A stretch of DNA of 55,524 nucleotides from Phycisphaerae bacterium. Lineage in GTDB: Bacteria; Planctomycetota; Phycisphaerae; Sedimentisphaerales; Anaerobacaceae. Under the pieces are notes generated by a model that was given only the letters and a program-made list of their open reading frames with translations, did no database searches and was not told where the DNA came from. Shown in pieces: positions 8,452 to 15,815 of the stretch; within the stretch, counting starts at the first letter, position 1, and every line of letters starts with the position of its first letter. The position numbers and the translations under genes are program-made. Where the stretch lies: the NCBI GenBank assembly GCA_030619925.1, contig JAUXAL010000017.1, forward strand, positions 1-55,524, given 5' to 3'.

Positions 8452-9546
8452 ATGAAACGAAATTACCCGGTTTTAGTTTTTCTTGTTATCAATTGTGTTT
8501 TGTTTTTGCAGATTGGCTGTCAAGAGCAAGTCGGTGTGGCAGAAGGGCCTGAGACTGTGCCGCCAACGCCCAAACCGGCGGTTGTTCAACCGGAGAAAGC
8601 TGAAACTGCGCCCCAGATTGATGAGGGAACTCCAAAAATTGTATTTGACAAAGTAATTCACGATTTTGGCAAAGTCGGTCCGGGCACAAAGAGCGTCGGT
8701 GAGTTTAAGATTACGAACACCGGAGACGGATTGTTGGAAATCACGAAAGTTGGGCAATGCTGCGGCGTCGTCGCTAAGTTAAGCAAGAATAAATATGCGC
8801 CAGGCGAAAGCGGGGTATTGACAGCAGAGTATCGTGCGACCCGACTGCCCACCGTGATAAGACGACAACTGGTCGTGCACAGCAACGATAAGACAAGGCC
8901 TGAGTTTACACTGACCCTAAAGGCCGAGATTATACCCAAAGTCGCCTGTCAGCCGAAGAGATTGAGGCTTTTTCTTAAGGAGGAAAACGCGAGTTGTCCG
9001 GACATCACGCTCAGCAGTCTTGATGAACAGCCATTTTCAATAACGGCCTTCAAATCGACCGGCGACTGCATAACTGCTGATATAGACCCTGCAGTGAAAG
9101 CGACGAAATTTGTTCTTGCAGCCAAGGTCGATATGGAAAAACTGGAGAAAAACTTGAAAGGGCGTATCCATATTAGCCTGACTCATCCACAATGTGATGC
9201 GCTTACCATCCTCTATGATGTGCTGCCAAAATTTACGATTAACCCGCCGTTGATTATCACCTTCAATGCTGAACCACAAAAGCCGATACTAAGGAAAGTC
9301 TGGGTGCTTAACAACTATAGCGGTGATTTTGAGATTGAATCGGTGTCCTCGAAAAATGATACTATTAAAGTTCGCAGTCAGGAGAAGATTCGCAACGGTT
9401 ATCAGTTTGAGATAGAAATAACGCCGCCGGCTGCCGAGGGTGCAGCGCAATTCACGGACGTGTTGTTTATAAATATTAAAGGCGATGAGAAGCTGGAAAT
9501 TGCCTGTCGCGGGTTTTATTCAACAAGGACCCCCAAAACACAATAA
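8452..9546 (+). CDS. DUF1573 lipoprotein
   Basis: Protein of 364 residues. The ATG at 8452 gives a lipoprotein signal peptide, MKRNYPVLVFLVINCVLF then LQIGC, preceded by GGAG about eight bases upstream. Residues about 65-165 match DUF1573 (VIHDFGKVGPGTKSVGEF..NTGDGLLEIT), an Ig-like fold common in Planctomycetes and Bacteroidetes, and a second Ig-like module follows. It should be anchored in a membrane facing the periplasm; its ligand is unknown. It lies just upstream of the cytochrome fusion gene, with a hairpin repeat in the 76-bp gap, and may be co-transcribed with it. Confidence 0.85.
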   Translation: MKRNYPVLVFLVINCVLFLQIGCQEQVGVAEGPETVPPTPKPAVVQPEKAETAPQIDEGTPKIVFDKVIHDFGKVGPGTKSVGEFKITNTGDGLLEITKVGQCCGVVAKLSKNKYAPGESGVLTAEYRATRLPTVIRRQLVVHSNDKTRPEFTLTLKAEIIPKVACQPKRLRLFLKEENASCPDITLSSLDEQPFSITAFKSTGDCITADIDPAVKATKFVLAAKVDMEKLEKNLKGRIHISLTHPQCDALTILYDVLPKFTINPPLIITFNAEPQKPILRKVWVLNNYSGDFEIESVSSKNDTIKVRSQEKIRNGYQFEIEITPPAAEGAAQFTDVLFINIKGDEKLEIACRGFYSTRTPKTQ

Positions 9547-9558
9547 AAGGCATTTGGC

Positions 9559-9617
9559 TCGATTCCCGATTCTCGAGGCTCGTCGAGTATCGAGTATCCA
9601 GCATCGAGCATCGAGCT
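9559..9617. repeat. ATCGAG-type degenerate tandem/inverted repeat
   Basis: Short units such as GAGTATCGAG and CATCGAGCATCGAGC alternate with their partial complements (GATTCTCG) directly upstream of the cytochrome start codon. The same word family makes up 19371-19448 inside gspH, and a weak copy lies near 71-95. Confidence 0.65.
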
Positions 9618-9622
9618 TGTAT

Positions 9623-11062
9623 ATGAAACAATTAGTAACTTGCATTTGCGTGCTGGCCCCGTTAGAAATCGTTGCCAAAGCCATTAAAAGGGTCATTGGT
9701 GTGTTATTTCTAACGGGGTTGATGGTCGTGGCCTCGTGTGAATCGACTACGTCAACCAAACCACCGGCAAAGCCGGTTGATACAACCGATGAGCTTACCA
9801 TTTTTCTGACGGGAAACGAGCTTGGCGCATTGAAGCCCTGCGGCTGCTCCGGCGGACAACTCGGGGGACTCGACAGACGCGCGGCGGTGCTCAACACAGT
9901 GCCCAAACACAAAAGATTGATTGTCGATACAGGCTCGCTTGTCAAAAGTGACAGCGAGCAGGACCTACTCAAGTTCAATATAATAATCGAGGCTTTCAAA
10001 TTACTCGATTACGATTTAGTCAACCTGAGCGAAAAAGACATTGAAATATGCAACAATCTCGGACTGTTGGGCAGTATCGGCTCGGTTTTAAATATTATAA
10101 GCTCTCACGGCGCAGCTGATGTGAATGTGCCGACGAAATTCACAAAAAGATTGTCACTAAAAGGTAAGACTGTGGTCGTAACAGTTGCGGCCTTTAACGC
10201 AAAATCGGCGCCGATAGAGCAAATCGAAGAGCTTTTCACCCCGCACCAAGAACGCCTTTCTGGTGCGGGGCACGCGATTAATATCCTTATCCTGAACCAT
10301 TGTGACCCCGCCATTATCGATTCTATCGCCAAGAGGGCCCCTATTGTAGATTGCCTGGTTTGTCCTGCCGATTCCGATGAGTCGAGGATAATCGGTGACC
10401 CGAATAAGAGGCCTTTAGTTTTTTCGGTAGGCCGATTCGGCAGGTATATAGGCAGATTACAAATATCAGAGGCTGCCAAAGGTAAGGGGAAATTGAAATT
10501 GAGTTTTCGCGCTATACCGGTTGAAGAAAATCTAGAGCAGCAAAGCTCCCTTGTTGAGTTGTACAAAGATTACCAGCAACTTGTTAAACAGAGCAATCTT
10601 CTGGAGAAATATCCGCGTTTTGCTTTGCCGAATGGTTTGGAATATACCGGCTCGGAATCCTGTAAGCTTTGTCACGATTACGAATACCAGAAGTGGAGGG
10701 CTGCCGCCTTCCGGGAACCCGGCAGCCAGGCCCACGCAGACGCTTATGCGACGCTTGAGCAAGCCAGCTCGCAGTTCGACCCGGAGTGCGTTGTCTGTCA
10801 TGTCGTCGGTATGGAATATGAAAGCGGGTTCGTTTCAGAAGAGAAAACCGGTCATTTGAAAAATGTCGGCTGCGAAAATTGTCATGGTCCGGGCTCGGAA
10901 CATATCAGAACTCTGGGAAAAGCCGAGACCACTGAGCCGAAGTCGGTTTGCCTTGATTGCCATACGCCTGAGCACAGCGGCGATTACGCGGCAAACGAGC
11001 GTTCCTTCCTGGAAAAAATCATTCATTGGGGTGAAAAAAATGCCCCCGATAATTTCAAATAA
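9623..11062 (+). CDS. Lipoprotein: metallophosphatase-like domain fused to tetrahaem cytochrome c
   Basis: Protein of 479 residues. The ATG at 9623 gives a signal ending GLMVVASC, a lipobox. Residues about 55-110 read LTGNELGALKPCGCSGGQLG, the start of a 5'-nucleotidase/metallophosphatase-like domain typical of planctomycete multihaem proteins. The C-terminal part has four CXXCH haem sites, CKLCH, CVVCH, CENCH and CLDCH, similar to the cytochrome c554 family. It probably takes part in periplasmic electron transfer; the partner is unknown. The gene carries two internal palindromes (9657-9718 and 10239-10270), and its last 116 bp are duplicated downstream. An earlier in-frame start would translate the upstream repeat and is unlikely. 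Confidence 0.82.
   Translation: MKQLVTCICVLAPLEIVAKAIKRVIGVLFLTGLMVVASCESTTSTKPPAKPVDTTDELTIFLTGNELGALKPCGCSGGQLGGLDRRAAVLNTVPKHKRLIVDTGSLVKSDSEQDLLKFNIIIEAFKLLDYDLVNLSEKDIEICNNLGLLGSIGSVLNIISSHGAADVNVPTKFTKRLSLKGKTVVVTVAAFNAKSAPIEQIEELFTPHQERLSGAGHAINILILNHCDPAIIDSIAKRAPIVDCLVCPADSDESRIIGDPNKRPLVFSVGRFGRYIGRLQISEAAKGKGKLKLSFRAIPVEENLEQQSSLVELYKDYQQLVKQSNLLEKYPRFALPNGLEYTGSESCKLCHDYEYQKWRAAAFREPGSQAHADAYATLEQASSQFDPECVVCHVVGMEYESGFVSEEKTGHLKNVGCENCHGPGSEHIRTLGKAETTEPKSVCLDCHTPEHSGDYAANERSFLEKIIHWGEKNAPDNFK
9657..9718. repeat. Palindromic element inside the cytochrome signal peptide
   Basis: Perfect 13-bp inverted arms CCCCGTTAGAAAT (9657-9669) and ATTTCTAACGGGG (9706-9718) enclose 36 bp. The left arm also occurs exactly at 8206-8218. 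Translation reads through as part of the hydrophobic signal; removing the segment would leave MKQLVTCICVLA joined to LMVVASC, an ordinary-length lipoprotein signal. Confidence 0.75.
10239..10270. repeat. CCCCGCACC hairpin inside the cytochrome gene
   Basis: Perfect 9-bp arms CCCCGCACC (10239-10247) and GGTGCGGGG (10262-10270) with a 14-bp loop, in frame in the metallophosphatase-like domain. The arm word recurs between genes as CCCCGCACCTATT near 8172 and in reverse near 12284. Confidence 0.7.
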
Positions 11063-11181
11063 AATACCTTGATTGCCATACGCCTGAGCACAGCGGCGAT
11101 TATGCGGCAAACGAGCGTTCTTTTCTGGAAAAAAACAATCATTGGGGGGAACAAAATGCCGCCGACAATGTCAAATAAAAT
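10951..11181 (+). repeat. 116-bp imperfect tandem duplication of the cytochrome 3' end
   Basis: The segment from CCTTGATTGCCATACGCC (10951) to the stop region is repeated at 11067-11181 with period 116. The second copy keeps CLDCH-like coding (CTT GAT TGC CAT ACG CCT) and its own TAA but has no start codon. Differences include five synonymous third-base changes (TAC/TAT, TCC/TCT, TTC/TTT, GGT/GGG, GAT/GAC) as well as five amino-acid changes, so the second copy looks like the end of a diverged homologue rather than a fresh duplication. Confidence 0.85.
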
Positions 11182-11301
11182 GGTGGATGGTGAATCGTGA
11201 ATTCGTAAATCCACTAATGACAGCCGCTTCGCGGCAGCCCAATAGTGGGGTGTATCGCGTAAAGTGAAATACGAAGGGCCCCCGCTTCGCGGGAACCAAA
11301 T

Positions 11302-12228
11302 ATGATAAAGACATTGCGAATAACAAGTGTTGTGGCGGCGATTTTGGCGGTCATTCTCTTTATTTTTCCTGTGGTTTTTGGCGGTCGCAGCGATGAACGC
11401 ATCGAGGGTTTTTTGAATTCGCCCAGTGTGATAGAGAAATTTAACATGTCTATAGGTAACCAAGCAAAGACAAGCGAGAGCCGGAGCTCACCGCTTGTAC
11501 AGCAGGCGACGGCCTTTGCATCGTATCTGAATCCTAAGCCGAAAGAGACTTCGGCATTTCGTGATACGGAGGGTATTACGTCCCTTTCGCTGCCCGTTAC
11601 GCCCAAATTCAGGCTTGTTGCCACCACTTACTATGAGGCACAGCCGGAGCTGTCGCTGGCACTAATTGACGAGCCGGGCAAAGGATTACACTGGGTCAGG
11701 CAATCCAGCAAGGTGGGCCATTTAGTTATTGAGCAGGTAAGAGACAGCCTTGTTGTTGTTAAAGGCAGCAAAGGGACTTTCGAGCTTGCGGTCGAGGAGA
11801 GGCCCCAAATGAGCCTTCTCGAAGGAGCATTCCCTGTTCCCAAAAAGGCAGGCGGCCAAACCGGTTCCAAATCCACTTTAACCGCTCCAGGTAGAACTGA
11901 TGCCGGTGTTACAAGAACAAGGAGCAGCCCTCCGCCGCGGCAGCCAAGGACTGAAAAAAACGGGCGATTGGAGGAGCTCGCCGACAGGCTAAAAGAGATA
12001 CAGACAAGTTTTAAGTCTGACAAGACCGATTCGGGACCCAGCGCCGAAGAAAGGGCTGCCCTGATGGAAAAACTTATTTCCAACTTTAAGTCCTTGCGCG
12101 TAGGTACCGAAGAGGCAAAAAAGCTGGGCGATCTGGGTAAACAGTTGAAAAACGTTCGGGAGGACCCGAATCGGTCGCAGCCGGCAACAAGTGGGGGTAA
12201 AAACAGAAGCAAGCCGGCGAGAAAATAG
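11302..12228 (+). CDS. gspC: Divergent GspC-like inner-membrane protein of the type II secretion system
   Basis: Protein of 308 residues. One N-terminal membrane helix (TSVVAAILAVILFIFPVVF) is followed by a periplasmic region. Residues about 110-165 (FRLVATTYYEAQPELSLALI then SKVGHLVIEQVRDSLVVVKG) have the pattern of the GspC/PilP homology region: a short beta-domain with a 'value, bound state, expression' rhythm. The C-terminal half is charged and helical (ELADRLKEIQTSF; LEKYPR-like motifs are absent) and contains Pro/Arg/Ser-rich linkers. The gene is immediately upstream of gspD, where gspC normally lies. Identity is inferred from topology, the HR-like segment and position; sequence similarity is weak. 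No PDZ domain is evident. Confidence 0.55.
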   Translation: MIKTLRITSVVAAILAVILFIFPVVFGGRSDERIEGFLNSPSVIEKFNMSIGNQAKTSESRSSPLVQQATAFASYLNPKPKETSAFRDTEGITSLSLPVTPKFRLVATTYYEAQPELSLALIDEPGKGLHWVRQSSKVGHLVIEQVRDSLVVVKGSKGTFELAVEERPQMSLLEGAFPVPKKAGGQTGSKSTLTAPGRTDAGVTRTRSSPPPRQPRTEKNGRLEELADRLKEIQTSFKSDKTDSGPSAEERAALMEKLISNFKSLRVGTEEAKKLGDLGKQLKNVREDPNRSQPATSGGKNRSKPARK

Positions 12229-12717
12229 CCCCTCACCTATTAGGCGACCCCATCCCGATATATCGGGATGGGGTCCCGCTTAATAGGTGCGGGATAACGA
12301 AAAACGAATTTACCAGCCCCCCTATTTATGAGAGTCGGGGATCCCCGGAAACAATGAAAGGCTTTTGTGGACCCCGACAAGTATCAAGGTAGAACTCAAC
12401 CATCCAAGTGAATTGCCGACCGCCAAATTCCAATCGCCCCTGATTAAATCAGGGGTTGAAAATCGAAGATAAAATACCCCCTGGTTTTTGGTGAGCAAAC
12501 CGGCGAAATTTTGCCTGAAAGTCGGGAACTTTTGGCCTTGTTCTATGTCTGATTAAGTAGCTGGTACTCGAAAGGTCGGTATTGCAAAATTGAGTAATAT
12601 TGGCGTAAGAGCTTCTAACAAAAGGACTTAGGTTGACGGCGTTTGGGCCGGTATGTCCGATAAATATGGAAGCTGTGCTATGGATTGTTAGTTTATCGGA
12701 TAGAGGGGTGATTTATA
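12229..12717. other. 489-bp intergenic region before gspD, with palindromes
   Basis: No gene is seen. A nested palindrome at 12237-12293 has outer arms CACCTATTA/TAATAGGTG and the perfect 28-bp core 12247-12274 (ACCCCATCCCGATA and its complement). Another palindrome, CCCCTGATT-A-AATCAGGGG, lies at 12437-12455. A 9-bp inverted repeat TCCGATAAA/TTTATCGGA (12656-12664 and 12692-12700) ends just before the gspD ribosome binding site GAGGGG and could regulate its translation. A 12-codon open frame starts at 12654 between the arms but has no ribosome binding site. Confidence 0.7.
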
Positions 12718-15700
12718 ATGGCAAAAGAGCGATTTTTTTGCGCGGGCTATGGCAGGTTTCTTCTCTTAGCGGTAACTTTTTTGTTGTTCAGCAACTATCC
12801 TTTTGCTGCGGCGCAAGGCACTTCTCGGCTGGGACGGTTCAGGGTCTTTGACCTGAAACACATATCTGCTGAGCAGGGCAAGAAGTATCTGGCTGAGATT
12901 GGGATCGGGACAGTTTCGCATCTTCCCGGTACGGCTGCGCTCTTAGTGACGGCCCAACCGGATGAACTAATCAAAGCAAAAGCTATTTTGGGTCTTGTTG
13001 ATTCGTGGGAACCGTTTGTGGTAGAAGCGATTCTTCCGGCCTCAATGGCCAAGAATATACCCTCCAACGAGCAGATTGCGGCACAAGTCGGCAATATATC
13101 AATCGGGAAGTTCTCTAATCCGCCAGACAATGATGGCGCTGCCAATGCAATTATCGACATCCACAACGATTCGCTGGTGATTATTGCGCCAGCGAGCCGG
13201 TTCGGAGAAATTGCTTTTGCCATCGAGCAGTTGGAAAAGAGGCAACCGGCAGGGAATTATATACAGGCTCGGCAGCCGGCGATACCGAACAATTTAAAGG
13301 CTGTTGCAGCTGCGCCGGAGCCGCCTGCTGCTGTCACGACATATGAGCCGGGACCTATCGCCAATGGGGAGCAAACTCTTAAACTGGATTTGCCCGAAAA
13401 GTTCGATATCACACTTTTGCTGGGTTTAGTGGGTCCGTATTTGAATCTGGACTTTATGTACGACCCGGCCAAAGTCAGGGGCGAGGTTACACTGATGCTT
13501 CAAGGCAAACTTCAAGGACCTATCAAGGTAAAGGATTTGTATCCTATGCTTGAATCTGTGCTGAGGTTCAAGGGCTTCGTGATGACTCGTCACAAGGGCA
13601 ATCTTGTAACTGTAGTTCCTAAGGCCGAAGCATTAGAAATTGACCCTGTGTTGGTTGATGCAGAGGAAGGCGAGATAAAGCACGGGGATCTAATCGTAAC
13701 GCGCATCTTTAAGCTGGAGCATATAGATACCACCAGTGCAAAGAATCTTCTGGAAGCGATGAAACTCATCGTCGACGTCACGCCGATTGCAGAAACAAAA
13801 ACGCTTATCGTTACTGCATTCGCTTACCGTATGCCGCGTATAGAAACGCTTTTAGGGGTGGTGGATAAGCCGGGTGAGCCCAAGAAGTTCAGGTTCAGGC
13901 AGTTGAGATACACGATGGCAAAGACGCTTGCTCCGAAAATCAAAACACTTGCTGAGCAATTAGGAACTATATCCGTTGCTATTGCTGCACAGCCGGCAGT
14001 GACGACAGCGGCGAGCCCGAAGAGAGCGGGAGAGTCGGATGCCGCCTACAGAACCCGACTGCTCCGGGAAGCAGAGGCCAGAAGAAGAGCCGCCCTGGCC
14101 AAACAGGCCGCCGCAAGAGCAGCCGTAACGCCCGAACCGGCCAAACCCACTGTGTTTCTCGATGCCGACGAGAGAACAAACCGCGTCCTGATGATAGGCC
14201 TTGAAGAGCAGCTAACCGCTATTGAGGAGCTGATAGATACTCTTGATGTGGAACAGCAGGACCTGCGGGCTATGAGATTATACAAAATCGAGCATGCCGA
14301 TGCCGAGGAGATGAAGAAAAAGCTGGAAGAGTTTGGCATAATCAGCCCCAGCCCGACGACAACTTTTCCTTCGAGACTTACTACGCGGGCCACACCTCAA
14401 AAGCCTGCGACTACCAGGCCTCAAACGGCCATAACCGGTACAACAGAAGAGACTCTTGTGGAAGAGCCACAGGTGGTTGTAATTGAGGCGACGAATTCGC
14501 TTTTGGTTAATGCCACGGCCGAGCAGCATGCCCAGATAGCTATGATTATCGGCTATGCGGACAGCGAGCCGGAAGAAGCCGCTATTAACTATAAAGTTTA
14601 CCCGCTTGAAAACCAGGACCCCAATCATCTCCAGAGCATCCTGGAAAGGCTTGTTATGGAAACCACCACCGAGGAGGAAAAAGACGCCAAAATCGTAACA
14701 ACCACAAGAAAGAGTAGAATGGAAGAACCACCCATAATTATCGCCGACCCGAAAACTTATTCGCTTATTGTTTACGCCAACAAGGAGAACCAGCTGTGGA
14801 TAAGCTCGCTTATCGAGCAACTCGATGAATATCGTCCCCAGGTCCTGCTCGATGTAACACTTGTCGAAGTTACCAAAAATGAGGAGTTCACATTGGACCT
14901 GGACATGGTCTCAAAGTTCCCGAAATTTGCAGCCAATGCAAGCATGGATTACCTCACTGCCAGGATTGACCCTTTCCCGCTGGGGCGAATCGCCGAAGCA
15001 GTCTCTATAAGTGGTTCAGGAAGTGGCTTCTATGCAGACGAACATATCCAGGTTCTGTTAACCGCCATGCATCAAAAGGGATACGGCCGGATACTGGCAA
15101 GACCAAAACTGCTTGTTAACGACAATGAAGAAGGAATCATTGAGGCGAAAGAGACACAAACTATTGTTTCACCGAAGACCGAAATAATACCCGGCACAGC
15201 CGCCACAGCTCCGACGGCAGCTACGTCGGTGGATCTTACACCTTACGACGCTGGTATTACTCTTAGAATTACGCCTCATATAAGTACGGGCGACCAGCTT
15301 CGACTCAAAATCACTTTGACGCGTTCTGATTTTCGCCGCAGAGATGATTATGTAATAGTCGGTCCCCAAGGAGACATAAAAGGTCCAACTCCCCCCGATA
15401 TTCTGACCAGTGATGTTGACACGACTGTAACGGTTCCTGACAAAAGCACGATAATACTTGGTGGGCTGGAGAGGCTCACTCAGCGCAAAGGCGGAACCAA
15501 GGTTCCCATCCTTGGTGATATTCCCCTTATCGGAGGATTATTTAGAGGTACCGCCAATACCGACGTCCAGAGCAGGCTTTATGTCTTTGTCAAAGCCCAT
15601 ATCTTGCGGCCGGGTAAAAGACCTACCGGAGAGTCCGACCTTGAAGTAGTATCAGCATATAACCGAGCTACGTTTGAAAAATACGAAGCCGAGATGCAAG

Positions 15701-15801
15701 CCTACGAGAACTGGCCGGGCAAGGAACCGCAACCTATGGACCCGGTGCGTATCCTGGAGACGGATAACTTAAAATGGCGGATACCCGATAGAAAAAACTA
15801 A
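12718..15801 (+). CDS. gspD: Type II secretion system secretin GspD
   Basis: Protein of 1027 residues, longer than the usual 650-750. The signal peptide ends in FAAAQG near residue 33. Several ring-forming N-domains follow (an N0/N1-type start, FRVFDLKHISAEQGKKYL; further repeats to about residue 690), interrupted by an Ala/Arg-rich insert around 425-470. The outer-membrane secretin domain fills about residues 705-965, with the canonical VPDKSTIILGGL near 905 and VPILGDIPLIGGLF shortly after. It forms the outer-membrane channel for secreted proteins. The ATG at 12718 follows GAGGGG at 8-bp spacing. It lies at the head of gspE-M and 15 bp before gspE. Confidence 0.93.
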   Translation: MAKERFFCAGYGRFLLLAVTFLLFSNYPFAAAQGTSRLGRFRVFDLKHISAEQGKKYLAEIGIGTVSHLPGTAALLVTAQPDELIKAKAILGLVDSWEPFVVEAILPASMAKNIPSNEQIAAQVGNISIGKFSNPPDNDGAANAIIDIHNDSLVIIAPASRFGEIAFAIEQLEKRQPAGNYIQARQPAIPNNLKAVAAAPEPPAAVTTYEPGPIANGEQTLKLDLPEKFDITLLLGLVGPYLNLDFMYDPAKVRGEVTLMLQGKLQGPIKVKDLYPMLESVLRFKGFVMTRHKGNLVTVVPKAEALEIDPVLVDAEEGEIKHGDLIVTRIFKLEHIDTTSAKNLLEAMKLIVDVTPIAETKTLIVTAFAYRMPRIETLLGVVDKPGEPKKFRFRQLRYTMAKTLAPKIKTLAEQLGTISVAIAAQPAVTTAASPKRAGESDAAYRTRLLREAEARRRAALAKQAAARAAVTPEPAKPTVFLDADERTNRVLMIGLEEQLTAIEELIDTLDVEQQDLRAMRLYKIEHADAEEMKKKLEEFGIISPSPTTTFPSRLTTRATPQKPATTRPQTAITGTTEETLVEEPQVVVIEATNSLLVNATAEQHAQIAMIIGYADSEPEEAAINYKVYPLENQDPNHLQSILERLVMETTTEEEKDAKIVTTTRKSRMEEPPIIIADPKTYSLIVYANKENQLWISSLIEQLDEYRPQVLLDVTLVEVTKNEEFTLDLDMVSKFPKFAANASMDYLTARIDPFPLGRIAEAVSISGSGSGFYADEHIQVLLTAMHQKGYGRILARPKLLVNDNEEGIIEAKETQTIVSPKTEIIPGTAATAPTAATSVDLTPYDAGITLRITPHISTGDQLRLKITLTRSDFRRRDDYVIVGPQGDIKGPTPPDILTSDVDTTVTVPDKSTIILGGLERLTQRKGGTKVPILGDIPLIGGLFRGTANTDVQSRLYVFVKAHILRPGKRPTGESDLEVVSAYNRATFEKYEAEMQAYENWPGKEPQPMDPVRILETDNLKWRIPDRKN

Positions 15802-15815
15802 ACGGTACACGATAT

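Noticed and set aside
12480-12717. A c-di-GMP riboswitch before gspD
   Set aside because: GCAAACC occurs, but the second conserved half (ACGCAAAGCC-like) and the expected paired arms are missing.
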